A stretch of 64,000 bases of DNA from Variovorax sp. J22G73 (GTDB lineage Bacteria; Pseudomonadota; Gammaproteobacteria; Burkholderiales; Burkholderiaceae_C). Where the stretch lies: positions 186,001-250,000 of the forward strand of contig NZ_JASZYK010000008.1 in NCBI RefSeq assembly GCF_030317035.1, written 5' to 3'. The notes beneath the pieces were generated by a model, which made no database searches, was not told the DNA's origin, and saw nothing but the letters and a program-made list of their open reading frames with translations. The first letter of the stretch is position 1, and each line of letters begins with the position of its first letter. Of this stretch, positions 53,087-61,908 are shown piece after piece. The translations under genes were made by a program, and so were the position numbers.

Positions 53087-54855
53087 GCCAGCGCTCCCGG
53101 GTTCTTCAGATACTGCTCGCGAATGGCCTTGGCCGACCAGTACGCCAGCGCGCCCACCATGCCGGTCGGGTTGTAGCCGAAGTTCTGCGGGAAGGCGCTC
53201 GCGCCCATCACGAACACATTGGGGACGTCCCACACCTGCAGGAAGCGGTTCACCGCGCTGGTGCTCGGGTCGGTGCCCATGGGCGCGCCGCCCGTGTTGT
53301 GGGTCGACTGGTAGAAGCGCACGTCGTAGTGGGCGTCGGGCTTCTGGAAGTTCATCTTCATCTGCTTCGGCCCCATGGCCTTGGCGATCTGCTCGACCTT
53401 GGTACCGATGAACTGCGTCATCGCGAGGTCGTTGGCCTTCCAGTCGAAGGTCATGCGCAGCAGCGGCTGGCCGTGCACGTCCTTGTAGGTGGGGTCCAGG
53501 TCGAGGTAGTTGTCGCGGTAGGCCATCACCGAGCCCTGGCTGCCCACGCTGGCCATGTACAGGTAGTTGTCCTTCACGGCCTTCTTCCAGCCCGCGCCCC
53601 ATGCGGGCGCGCCGGGCGGCAGGCTCATCTGCTGGATGGGGCGCCCGCCGGTGTTGATGCTGTTGATGGTGGCCCCGCCGATGAAGCCCAGCGGCCCGTG
53701 GTCGAAGTTGTCGCCGTCGAAGTCGTCGATCACGGTGCCGCTGGCGCCCGCGCCCACGAAGGGGTTCATCGGCTGTTCCTTGTCGAAGAACAGGCTCGCG
53801 CCGCCGTTGAGCTGGTAGGCGTAGTTGCGGCCCACCACGCCTTCGCCGGTGGCGGGGTCGTAGCGCTTGCCGATGTTCGACAGCATGAGCAGGCGCACGT
53901 TGTGGAACTGGTAGGCGCACAGCACCACCAGGTCGGCGGGCTGCTCGACCTCGTTGCCTTCGGCGTCCACATAGGTCACGCCGGTGGCGCGCTTGCCGTC
54001 GGGCGACATGTTCACGCGCAGCACGTGCGAGCGGGTGCGCAGCTCGAAGTTGGGGCGCTTCATCAGCACCGGCAGCAGCGTGGTCTGCGGCGAGGCCTTG
54101 GAGTACATGTAGCAGCCGTAGCGCTCGCAGAAGCCGCAGAAGTTGCACGGCCCCAGCTGCGCGCCGTGCGGGTTGGTGTAAGCGCGAGAGGCGTTGGCCG
54201 CGGCCTGCGGGAACGGGTGGTAGCCGAGCTCGCGCGCGGCTTTCTCGAACAGTTTGGCGCTGTTGACCGAGGCCAGCGGCGGCAGCGGAAACTCGTTGGC
54301 ACGCGCGCCTTCGAACGGGTTGCCGCCCGCCTGGATCTTGCCGCCGATGTTGCCGGCCTTGCCCGAGGTGCCGCAGATTTTCTCGAACTGGTCGAAGTGC
54401 GGTTCCAGCTCTTCGTAGCTCACGCCGAAGTCCTGGATGGTCATGCCATCGGGAATGAACTTCTTGCCGTAGCGCTCTTCGTAGGTGCTGCGAATGCGCA
54501 GGTCGCTGGGCAGCGGGCGCCAGTGGTGGCCGTTCCAGTGCACGCCCGCGCCGCCCACGCCGTCGCCGGGCAGGAAGGAGGCGAGCTGCCGGTAGGGAAC
54601 GGCAATCTCGGCCGGCGTGTGGCGGATGGTGACGGTCTCGCGCGAGAGGTTCTGGAAGAGTTTGCCGCGGATGCCGTAGCTCAGCTCGTCGGTGATGCGC
54701 GGGTAGGCGAAGTCGGGCTGGGTGTCGCGGTTTTCGCCGCGCTCCAGCGCCAGAACTTTCAGGCCGGCGGCGGTGAGCTCCATGCCCATGATGGCGCCGG
54801 TCCAGCCGAAGCCGACCAGCACGGCGTCGACGCCGGGTTTCTTGATGTTTGCCAT
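53083..54855 (-). CDS. GMC oxidoreductase, large flavin subunit (gluconate-2-dehydrogenase type)
   Basis: The protein has 590 residues. It shows the FAD motif DAVLVGFGWTGAIMGMELTA, GDGVGGAGVHWNGHHWR, a cysteine cluster CNFCGFCERYGCYMYSKA and the C-terminal STHNTGGAPMGTDPSTSAVN and FGYNPTGMVGALAYWSAKAI with the catalytic-site histidine/asparagine. Together with the small Tat-exported subunit 3 and the triheme cytochrome it forms a periplasmic three-part dehydrogenase. The substrate could be gluconate, 2-ketogluconate, a sugar alcohol or another alcohol. No gluconate pathway genes are nearby. Confidence 0.9.
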   Translation of the reverse strand: MANIKKPGVDAVLVGFGWTGAIMGMELTAAGLKVLALERGENRDTQPDFAYPRITDELSYGIRGKLFQNLSRETVTIRHTPAEIAVPYRQLASFLPGDGVGGAGVHWNGHHWRPLPSDLRIRSTYEERYGKKFIPDGMTIQDFGVSYEELEPHFDQFEKICGTSGKAGNIGGKIQAGGNPFEGARANEFPLPPLASVNSAKLFEKAARELGYHPFPQAAANASRAYTNPHGAQLGPCNFCGFCERYGCYMYSKASPQTTLLPVLMKRPNFELRTRSHVLRVNMSPDGKRATGVTYVDAEGNEVEQPADLVVLCAYQFHNVRLLMLSNIGKRYDPATGEGVVGRNYAYQLNGGASLFFDKEQPMNPFVGAGASGTVIDDFDGDNFDHGPLGFIGGATINSINTGGRPIQQMSLPPGAPAWGAGWKKAVKDNYLYMASVGSQGSVMAYRDNYLDLDPTYKDVHGQPLLRMTFDWKANDLAMTQFIGTKVEQIAKAMGPKQMKMNFQKPDAHYDVRFYQSTHNTGGAPMGTDPSTSAVNRFLQVWDVPNVFVMGASAFPQNFGYNPTGMVGALAYWSAKAIREQYLKNPGALA

Positions 54856-54869
54856 GGTGGTGCGCCCCT

Positions 54870-55619
54870 TCAGCCCTGCGGGCCGGCGATGCTCACCGGC
54901 GGCAGGTTGTACTTGACGCCCGGGCGGTCGACCCAGTCGGCGTAGTCGGCGCGCGCGCCGGGAAAGCCGATCATCTTCCAGGCCGCGGCGTTCTTGTTGC
55001 CGCCGTGGATGGGGTCGCTGAAGTAGCCCTCTTTGGTGTTCTGCAGCAGGAAGCCGAAGAAGTCCGTCGCGCCCACGCCGTCGAGCTTGACGCTGCCGGC
55101 CTCCAGGCCCTTGAGAACCTCGTCTTGCTGCGCCGCGCTGAGCTGCGCGAAAGGCTTGTCCGCGAACTGCTTGAGGCAGTAGGCGTCGGTGGCGGCGATG
55201 CCGGCGCGGTACACCTCGCGCGGCGGCATCTTCTTCTGGTAGCCGAACAGCGGCGACACCTCGACGAAGGGCCCCTGAATGTACCAGGTGGCCGCATGGC
55301 CGAAGGCGCCTTCCATCTGCCGGTCGATGAACTCGGGCACGCCCGCCTCGATGGCGCCGGGGCCGGCGTCGTCGGAGGGAATGAGCCGGGCGACGGCGGC
55401 CTGCACGAACTTCCATTCGTCGGCGTTGAAGTAGACCGGGGTGTAAGGGGTGGGGGGAGCGCTTGATGCGGCGGCCGGCACAGGAGCGGCAGCGGGTGTG
55501 GTGGCCTGGGCCAGCGCGGCCCCGGTGACGCCACCGGCGCCGAAAGCCGTGGCGGCCGGCACGATGGCGATGGACCGGCGCAGGAAACCCCGCCGGTCGG
55601 AATGCGACACGTCTTTCAT
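54870..55619 (-). CDS. Gluconate-2-dehydrogenase subunit 3 family protein, Tat-exported
   Basis: The protein has 249 residues. It starts MKDVSHSDRRGFLRRSIAIV with the twin-arginine motif and a signal peptide ending near AALAQ. The mature part has NADEWKFVQAAVARLIPSDD, DRQMEGAFGHAATWYIQGPF, and the usual tryptophan/aromatic-rich end ADWVDRPGVKYNLPPV. The small subunit is thought to carry the large flavin subunit through the Tat pathway. It is the first gene of the operon. Confidence 0.88.
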   Translation of the reverse strand: MKDVSHSDRRGFLRRSIAIVPAATAFGAGGVTGAALAQATTPAAAPVPAAASSAPPTPYTPVYFNADEWKFVQAAVARLIPSDDAGPGAIEAGVPEFIDRQMEGAFGHAATWYIQGPFVEVSPLFGYQKKMPPREVYRAGIAATDAYCLKQFADKPFAQLSAAQQDEVLKGLEAGSVKLDGVGATDFFGFLLQNTKEGYFSDPIHGGNKNAAAWKMIGFPGARADYADWVDRPGVKYNLPPVSIAGPQG

Positions 55620-55794
55620 CGCGTTATGTGCGGCTTTGCGCCGCGTGTTGTTGTGCGAACCTTCATCATCGCGATACCGTGCGCAACATCTTGTAGGAAA
55701 GTGTCCTGCCTATCATGGAAGCCGCAATGCGCCTTTCAAGTGGCTTTCAAGCGGCTTGTAAAACGCTTTCGAACACACAACAGAAGGAGACGAC

Positions 55795-56376
55795 ATGACC
55801 GCCACCCGCTACCCGCTCGCCGAACTGAAAGACCTGCCCGAGGACATTCGCACCGCCATCCTCGCGGTGCAGGAAAAAGCCGGCTTCGTGCCCAACGTGT
55901 TCCTGGGCCTGGCACGCCGCCCGGCCGAGTGGCGCGCCTTCTTCGCGTACCACGACGCGCTGATGCTCAAGGAAGAAGGCTCGCTCACCAAGGGCGACCG
56001 CGAGATGATCGTCACCACCACCAGCGCGGCCAACCAGTGCCTGTACTGCGTGGTGGCGCACGGTGCGCTGCTGCGCATCTACGAGAAGAAGCCGCTGGTG
56101 GCCGACCAGGTGGCGGTGAACTACCGCAAGGCCGACATCACGCCGCGACAGCGCGCGATGCTCGACTTTGCGATGAAGGTCTGCGACCGCTCGCACGAGA
56201 TCGACGACAGCGACTTTCCACCGCTGCACGCGCACGGCTTCGACGACGAAGACATCTGGGACATCGCGGCCATCACCGCGTTCTTCGGGCTGAGCAACCG
56301 GCTGGCCAGCTTCAGCGGCATGCAGCCGAACAACGAGTTCTTCCTGATGGGGCGGGTGCCGCGCGAGAAGAAGTGA
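55795..56376 (+). CDS. AhpD-like peroxidase-related protein
   Basis: The protein has 193 residues and an alkylhydroperoxidase-D fold. The redox motif is CLYCVVAHGA (CxxC followed by histidine) near residue 82, and the C-terminal half is the peroxidase-related-enzyme type (DAALFLMGRVPREK-like end). AGAAGGAGA gives a strong ribosome-binding site. It faces away from the dehydrogenase genes across a 175-base gap and may protect from peroxide made by the flavoenzyme, a guess. Confidence 0.82.
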   Translation: MTATRYPLAELKDLPEDIRTAILAVQEKAGFVPNVFLGLARRPAEWRAFFAYHDALMLKEEGSLTKGDREMIVTTTSAANQCLYCVVAHGALLRIYEKKPLVADQVAVNYRKADITPRQRAMLDFAMKVCDRSHEIDDSDFPPLHAHGFDDEDIWDIAAITAFFGLSNRLASFSGMQPNNEFFLMGRVPREKK

Positions 56377-56390
56377 ACGAGCCTTGCAGG

Positions 56391-56412
56391 GCCGCGCAGT
56401 TCGTTGCGCGGC
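56391..56412. terminator. Hairpin between convergent AhpD-like and eptA genes
   Basis: A perfect 8-bp GC stem GCCGCGCA / TGCGCGGC with a 6-base loop lies 14 bases after the AhpD-like stop and 77 before the eptA stop. There is no T-tract, so it is a weak terminator candidate for either strand. Confidence 0.35.
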
Positions 56413-56489
56413 ACGCTGCCGGTTCGCGTCAGATCAACCACCGCCGCTGATCGCACCCTGAACAAACGCGCGACGCTCAGCCCCGATGC

Positions 56490-58241
56490 TCAACCCTTGG
56501 CGCGGCAGGAAGCCAACGCATCGAGCGCCGGCTTGTAGGTGGGCGTGGTGACGTCCATCACGCCCAGCACCGTGTGGTACAGGTTGTCGTGCGTCAGCGG
56601 CGCGTCGAGCCCCGCTTCCATGCACGAACGCGACAGCTTGCGCCGCTCGGTCATGCCTTCGCTGAACCACGTGACCATGGGCACGTGCTTCTGCGCCTCG
56701 GGCGCGAAGCTGTAGGGCACGCCGTGCAGGAACAGGCCGTACTCGCCGAGCGACTCGCCGTGGTCGCTCACGTAGAGCATCGCCGGGTCGTAGGTTTTCG
56801 ACTGGGCCTTGAGCCAGTCGATGGTCTCGCCCAGGAAGCGGTCGGTCTGCGCGATGGAGTTGTCGTACACGTTCATCAACTCGTTGTGGCCGCACTCGGC
56901 CAGCGCGTTGGTCTTGCACTCGGGCTGGAAGCGCTTCACGTCGGGGGCGGAACGCTTGTAGTAGGCCGGGCCGTGGCTGCCCATCTGGTGCATGACCAGC
57001 ACGATGCCCTTGGCGCGGCGCTCGGCCGGCAGCGCGGCGATGCGTTCGTCCAGGTTCTTCAGCATCACGTCGTCCAGGCACTCGTCGCCGTCGCACAGCG
57101 CCTTCTTGGTGGCGGCGTCGAGGCCGTCGAAGGCCGAGGCATTGGGCACGCGCACGCACACGCCCTTGCAACCGGCCTGGTTGTCGAGCCAGAACACGGC
57201 CAGCCCGGAGGCCTGCAGCACGTCCATGAGCGACTCGTAGTCGTCCTTGCGGGATTCGTAGCCCTGCTTGCCCAGCGGCGAGAACATGCACGGCACCGAG
57301 GCCAGCGTGTTGGTGCCGCAGGAGTGCACGTCGCGGTAGCTCAGCACGCCGCGCTTGGCGAGCTCGGGCGTGGTGTCGCGGGCATAGCCGTTCAGCGCGA
57401 AGTGGTCGGCGCGCGCCGTCTCGCCCACCACCACCACGAACAGCGGCGGCTTGGTCTGCGACGCGTAGCTCGCGCCCAGCGCGGTGCCGGCGGTGATGGG
57501 AATGAGCTTGCCGCTGCGCTTGAACATCGGCTTGATCAACAGCGACCCCGTGGAGTACAGCGTGGCGATCGGGTTCATCATGTAGCGCAGGTGCACGTTG
57601 TTGCGCATCAGCGGCGCCAGCTCGCGGTTCATGGACACGGCCGCGGCCAGCGCCACCACCACGGCCAGCACCAGCAGCGCGACGTTGCGCCACAGCTTCG
57701 ACAGGAAGCGCATCGGCACGATGCGCACGCGCCACAGCGCCCAGCCTGCGGGCAGCGCGACGACCAGCACGTTGAAGGCCATGCGCCAGCTGAGCAGGTC
57801 GCGCGCTTCGTTCGGGTCGGTCTGCATCGCGTTGGCGATCATGGTCGGGTCCATGACGACGCGGTACTCGAGCATGTAGTGCTGCACCACGGCCGCGAGC
57901 ACCACCACGGCGAACCACAGCGGCTTCATCCATCGCGACCAGGCGGTGAACGACAGCATGGCCACGGTGCCGCAGAGCGTGAGCAGGCTCATGACGGCGA
58001 CGGTCGGCAGGTAGGTGCTGGGGGCGCCGCCGATGCGGGCCAGGTCGTTCCACAGCGGCCAGTTGGTGGTCAGCACCAGGTACAGGCCGAGCCACAGCAC
58101 GACCGACGCGGCGGAGCGCGGTTGCGCCAGCCACAGGTTGAAACGGGTCCAGGGGTTGGCGCCGACCGACGGGAGCTGGCTCAGGGGCTCAGGGACACCT
58201 GTACGCTGCAAGGGCGTGGAGGCGGTTCGCGAAACAGACAT
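56490..58241 (-). CDS. eptA: Phosphoethanolamine transferase, EptA/lipid-A type
   Basis: The protein has 583 residues. Five N-terminal membrane helices (from WLAQPRSAASVVLWLGLYLV onward) anchor a periplasmic sulfatase-fold domain. The nucleophile region is VVVVGETARADHFALNGYAR, with the threonine after GE; further sites are HSCGTNTLASVPCMFS, VLVMHQMGSHGPAYYKR, and YVSDHGESLGEYGLFLHGVP, giving the zinc ligands. Such enzymes add phosphoethanolamine to lipid A or other envelope sugars and give polymyxin resistance. It lies in a leftward run with two PAP2 genes on the other side of a divergent two-component pair. Confidence 0.9.
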   Translation of the reverse strand: MSVSRTASTPLQRTGVPEPLSQLPSVGANPWTRFNLWLAQPRSAASVVLWLGLYLVLTTNWPLWNDLARIGGAPSTYLPTVAVMSLLTLCGTVAMLSFTAWSRWMKPLWFAVVVLAAVVQHYMLEYRVVMDPTMIANAMQTDPNEARDLLSWRMAFNVLVVALPAGWALWRVRIVPMRFLSKLWRNVALLVLAVVVALAAAVSMNRELAPLMRNNVHLRYMMNPIATLYSTGSLLIKPMFKRSGKLIPITAGTALGASYASQTKPPLFVVVVGETARADHFALNGYARDTTPELAKRGVLSYRDVHSCGTNTLASVPCMFSPLGKQGYESRKDDYESLMDVLQASGLAVFWLDNQAGCKGVCVRVPNASAFDGLDAATKKALCDGDECLDDVMLKNLDERIAALPAERRAKGIVLVMHQMGSHGPAYYKRSAPDVKRFQPECKTNALAECGHNELMNVYDNSIAQTDRFLGETIDWLKAQSKTYDPAMLYVSDHGESLGEYGLFLHGVPYSFAPEAQKHVPMVTWFSEGMTERRKLSRSCMEAGLDAPLTHDNLYHTVLGVMDVTTPTYKPALDALASCRAKG

Positions 58242-58343
58242 GTAAAGAATGTAGGGCGCCCGCCTGAAGGGAGCCTGAACTGATCCGTTCAGTCTCGGTT
58301 CAGTGTCCGGTCAGGCAAGGCCCGGAGATTCAGGCTCCGCGGC

Positions 58344-58916
58344 TCAGGCCTTGCGCAGCCGTGCCCGGCGGCGCGCCGCCACGGACGCCCCGGTGGCGGC
58401 CCGGCCCACCGGCCGGCTCAAGCCCCGCTCCACCAGGATCGACACCAGCGCGCCCAGCATGACGGCGGCCGCGATGTCGGAGGGGAAATGCAGCCCCAGG
58501 TACACGCGGCTCCAGGCCACCACGGCGGCCACCACCAGCGCCGCGTACATCGGCATGCGAGAGGGCAGGCTCCACAGCGAGAAGGCCACGGCGAAGGTGC
58601 CGGCCGCATGCATGCTCGGAAAGCCCGGCCGCGCGCCCTGCGGCACCCACTGGATGCCCAGGCCGTAGAACGCCGGCCGCGGAATGGGCGCGACTGTGCG
58701 AATCAGGTTCACGAGCAGCCACGCCGCCAGCAGGCTCACCAGCGCGGTGAACAGGGCGTAGCGCCAGCGCCGGCTGGCCAGTGCGCACGCCCCTATGGCG
58801 AGCAGCAGCAGCGCAGGCAGCAGGTTCGAGGCGAATTCGGCGAACTGCAAGGTCCTCGGCGGCACCGAGGCGCTCGCGTTGACCAGCCCGAACAGCGCGA
58901 CATCAAGACCCTGCAT
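58344..58916 (-). CDS. PAP2 family phosphatase
   Basis: The protein has 190 residues. It has a first motif variant RTVAPIPRPAF, the second PSMHA in GFPSMHAAGTFA, and the third SRVYLGLHFPSDI, all three PAP2 parts. About five helices. It could be an undecaprenyl-diphosphate or a lipid phosphatase of the envelope. The start overlaps the end of the next PAP2 gene by 14 bases. Its basic tail (ARRRARLRKA) is unusual. Confidence 0.85.
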   Translation of the reverse strand: MQGLDVALFGLVNASASVPPRTLQFAEFASNLLPALLLLAIGACALASRRWRYALFTALVSLLAAWLLVNLIRTVAPIPRPAFYGLGIQWVPQGARPGFPSMHAAGTFAVAFSLWSLPSRMPMYAALVVAAVVAWSRVYLGLHFPSDIAAAVMLGALVSILVERGLSRPVGRAATGASVAARRRARLRKA

Positions 58917-59619
58917 GGGCGGGCACGGCCTGTTCCGGCGCCGGCGCGAGAACGCGCGGGCTGCGGCGCGTGAGCGCCAGCTCGATGGCGAAGCCGACCG
59001 TCCAGCAGACCCAGGCCGTCCACAGCGTGTGGCTCATGTAGTGCGCGCCGCGCAGTTGCTGCGCCACGCCCAGCACCAACCCGGCCACCACCGCCACGCC
59101 CAGCCAGACGGCCGCGACGCGGGGCGACACCCGGCGCAGCACGAAGTACCCGCCCACGTAGGCGAAGGCCGCCGAGGCATGGCCTGCCGGGAAGCAGCCG
59201 CCGGGGCCGCCGTCGTTGACGCCCCACGACCAGTGCGACACATAGCGCGCCACGCCGCCGAACTCCTGCAGGTCCCAGGGGCAGCTGGTCTGGCTCAGGT
59301 TCTTGAGAATGCTGACGGCGATGACCGAGGCCAGCACCGTTACGGCCAGCTGGGCGCGCTCAGCGGTGGCCAGGCGGCGCAGGAAGGCGAAGGGCCAGCG
59401 GATGGCGGCGAACAGGCCGATCACCAGCACCCAGCTCAGGTCGCGCGCGCCTTCATGCATGACGTGCACCATGAAGGGGTTCGAACGCAAGGGAAAACCC
59501 ATGGCCGAGCCCGCCATGCGTGCCAGCAACAGGTCTCCGCCGGTCGCGTCCCATGCCATTACCGCGGCAAGCGCAACGAGGGTCAGCACCCCCAGGCGAA
59601 AATTCGGGAAACGTGTCAT
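58903..59619 (-). CDS. PAP2 family phosphatase, second copy
   Basis: The protein has 238 residues and about six helices. The PAP2 core is GCFPAGHASAAFAY and RGAHYMSHTLWTAW, with KNLSQTSCPWDL standing where the first motif usually lies. This is the lipid-A-phosphatase-like branch often near eptA-type genes and PmrAB-type systems. It is the first gene of the leftward PAP2 pair and diverges from the response regulator at 59783. Confidence 0.85.
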   Translation of the reverse strand: MTRFPNFRLGVLTLVALAAVMAWDATGGDLLLARMAGSAMGFPLRSNPFMVHVMHEGARDLSWVLVIGLFAAIRWPFAFLRRLATAERAQLAVTVLASVIAVSILKNLSQTSCPWDLQEFGGVARYVSHWSWGVNDGGPGGCFPAGHASAAFAYVGGYFVLRRVSPRVAAVWLGVAVVAGLVLGVAQQLRGAHYMSHTLWTAWVCWTVGFAIELALTRRSPRVLAPAPEQAVPAHAGS

Positions 59620-59782
59620 GAACGAAGGCAGGACGGGAAAACAGCCGCGAGCCTACGTTCGCGGCATGAACCCAGCCTGAAGCCACATGAACCGAAGCTG
59701 ACTGGCGTCGGTGCCCGATGGGCTGGCGGCGCCACTGCAATCGCGTGGCGCTAGACTCGTTTTTTTGCGTAAAGGACATGGC

Positions 59783-60457
59783 GTGCGCATATTGCTCGTC
59801 GAAGATGACATTGCTCTTGCGGATGCCGTCTGCAGCTACCTGCTGGCCAAGGCCTTCGTGGTCGATGTCGCGCCCAGCCTCGCCGACGCGCGCGGGGCCC
59901 TGCTGTCGGTGCAGTACGCGGCCGTGCTGCTCGACCTGCACCTGGGCGACGGCGACGGCCTGTCGCTGCTGCCGCAGGTGCGCGCCCTGCCCGAGCGCCC
60001 CATCGTCATCGTGCTTACCGCGCGCGACCAGGTCACCGACCGCATCCGCGGGCTGGACGCTGGCGCGGACGACTACCTGACCAAGCCCTACGACCCGGCC
60101 GAGCTGCTCGCGCGCCTGCGCGCCGTGGAGCGCCGGCGCAGCGCCCACAGCTCGCCGGTGCTGAAGCTGGGCACGCTCGAGATCGACCTGGCCCACGACA
60201 TGGTGCGCAAGGACGGCGCGCCCATCACGCTCACCCAGAAGGAATGGGCGCTGCTGCGCGTGATGGCCACGCGGCCCGAGCGCATCCACACACGCGAGAA
60301 CCTGGCCGACGCGCTCTACGGCTTCGGCGACGAGGCCGACAGCAACACGCTGGAGGTGTTCATCAGCCGCCTGCGGCGCAAGCTCGGGCGCAGCCACATC
60401 CAGACGCTGCGCGGCCTGGGCTACCGGCTGTCGACCTCCGCGGACGACGACGAATGA
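59783..60457 (+). CDS. OmpR-type response regulator, PmrA/QseB group, GTG start
   Basis: The protein has 224 residues. Receiver domain at 1-115 with phospho-aspartate in AAVLLDLHLGDGDGLSLL, DDYLTKPYDPAELLARL with the conserved lysine; a winged helix from 125 on (LTQKEWALLRVMATRPERIH, NTLEVFISRLRRKLGRSHIQ). The start GTG follows AAAGGA; a start further upstream would add residues outside the fold. The stop overlaps the kinase start (ATGA). It is divergent from the PAP2/eptA genes and probably regulates them. Confidence 0.9.
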   Translation: MRILLVEDDIALADAVCSYLLAKAFVVDVAPSLADARGALLSVQYAAVLLDLHLGDGDGLSLLPQVRALPERPIVIVLTARDQVTDRIRGLDAGADDYLTKPYDPAELLARLRAVERRRSAHSSPVLKLGTLEIDLAHDMVRKDGAPITLTQKEWALLRVMATRPERIHTRENLADALYGFGDEADSNTLEVFISRLRRKLGRSHIQTLRGLGYRLSTSADDDE

Positions 60458-61854
60458 GCATCCGCTTGCCCGCGGGCGGGCGCGACTCGCTCGCCGGCCG
60501 CCTGACCCGCACGCTGATCCTGTGGGTCGGCGGCGTGTGGCTGCTGTGCGTGTTCGCGGTGGTGTGGTACGTCGACCGAGAGATCAACCACAACTTTGAC
60601 AACGAGCTGGTCGAGGTGTCGCACCGCATGTTCGACATGGCCGTGCAGGAGCTCGACAAGCTGCAGCATGTAAGCGGCACGGGAAATGGTTCAGGCAATG
60701 GCTCGAGCAACGGCTCCGCCCCAGCCGCGCCCACCGAACCGCTGGTCGCGCCCAAGCAGCTGTTCTCCGAAGACGCGGTGATCTACCAGATCGTCGACCT
60801 GCACGAGCACGTGCTGCTGCGCTCGGCCGAGACACCGGCCGACACCTTCGACGTGCCGCTGGCCGCCGGCTTCGCCAACAACCCGACCTGGCGCATCTAC
60901 ACCGTGCGCCATCCCACGCTGGGCCTGTACTTCCAGGTGGCCGACCCGCTCGACGAGCGGCGCCGTGCGCTGAACCGCACGCTGTTCGGCCTGATCATTC
61001 CGCTGGGCGCCGTGCTGCCGCTGCTGGCGCTGGTGCTGCGCAACGTGGCGCGCACCGAGCTGCGCGTGCTGCAGCAGATGTCCGGCGAGATCGAGAAGCG
61101 CAGCGGCGCCGACCTGAGCCCCATTGCCCTGCCCGGCCTGCCGCGCGAGCTGCGCACCGTGGGCGACCACGTCAACCGGCTGCTGGAGCGGCTGTCGCAG
61201 TCGCTCGACGTGGAGCGCGCGCTGGCCGCCAACGCCGCGCACGAGCTGCGCACCCCGCTGGCCGCGGCACGCCTGCGGCTGCAGACCGCGCTGGAGCACG
61301 ACCTGCGCCGCAACGACGTGCAGGCCGCGCTCGACGCCCTGCAGATGCTGAGCCACCGCGCCGAAAAGCTGCTGCAGCTGTCGCGCGCGGAGTCGGGCGC
61401 GTCGCTGGCACGCGCGCGCATCGACCTGGTGCAGCTCGTGGGCACCGTGGCGCAGGAGTTCTGGCAGGACCCGCTCGTCAGCGAACGCCTGGCGCTCAAG
61501 GTGCCCGACAGCGCCGCGCCCATGGCGCGCGGCGACGTCGACGCGCTGGCCATCGCCCTGCGCAACCTGGTGGAGAACGCCTTGCGCTACGGCGGCGGCG
61601 GTCGCGTGGTGATGGAGGTGATGGCGCCCTGCACCCTGGCCGTGCGCGACTTCGGCGCGGGCGTGAACGAAGCGCAGCTGCGCACGCTGCAACAGCGCCA
61701 CGTGCGCCACAGCTCGGACCGCGCGGGCTACGGGCTGGGCCTGTCGATCGTGGGGACCATCGTGGAGAAGCACGACGCGAAGCTGGTGCTGTCGTCGCCG
61801 CCGGTGGGGGCGGCGCATGGGTTCGAGGCGCGGATCGTGTTGCAGCCGGCCTGA
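60454..61854 (+). CDS. Sensor histidine kinase, PmrB/QseC group
   Basis: The protein has 466 residues: helix at about 15-37, periplasmic loop of 125 residues, second helix near 175, then HisKA with NAAHELRTPLAAARLRLQTA and the ATPase with NLVENALRYGGGG, RDFGAGVN and GYGLGLSIVGTIV. The periplasmic loop includes an odd stretch of glycine/serine/asparagine repeats (SGTGNGSGNGSSNGS). No acidic iron-type ExxE motif was seen there, so the signal is not known. Confidence 0.88.
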   Translation: MSIRLPAGGRDSLAGRLTRTLILWVGGVWLLCVFAVVWYVDREINHNFDNELVEVSHRMFDMAVQELDKLQHVSGTGNGSGNGSSNGSAPAAPTEPLVAPKQLFSEDAVIYQIVDLHEHVLLRSAETPADTFDVPLAAGFANNPTWRIYTVRHPTLGLYFQVADPLDERRRALNRTLFGLIIPLGAVLPLLALVLRNVARTELRVLQQMSGEIEKRSGADLSPIALPGLPRELRTVGDHVNRLLERLSQSLDVERALAANAAHELRTPLAAARLRLQTALEHDLRRNDVQAALDALQMLSHRAEKLLQLSRAESGASLARARIDLVQLVGTVAQEFWQDPLVSERLALKVPDSAAPMARGDVDALAIALRNLVENALRYGGGGRVVMEVMAPCTLAVRDFGAGVNEAQLRTLQQRHVRHSSDRAGYGLGLSIVGTIVEKHDAKLVLSSPPVGAAHGFEARIVLQPA

Positions 61855-61860
61855 GCTTCA

Positions 61861-61890
61861 GGCTGGGATCGGCCGGGATCGGCCGGGATC
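61861..61890. repeat. Tandem 10-bp repeat, three copies
   Basis: Three copies of GGCYGGGATC follow one another just after the kinase stop and before the convergent gene. The GGCCGGGATC units can fold back and may serve as a terminator hairpin. Confidence 0.55.
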
Positions 61891-61908
61891 AGGCTCAGAG
61901 GCGCCCCC

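Noticed and set aside
53087..54148. Upstream extension of the cytochrome subunit frame
   Set aside because: It is a shadow of the GMC gene. The start at 53086 has the membrane anchor and the ATGA overlap.
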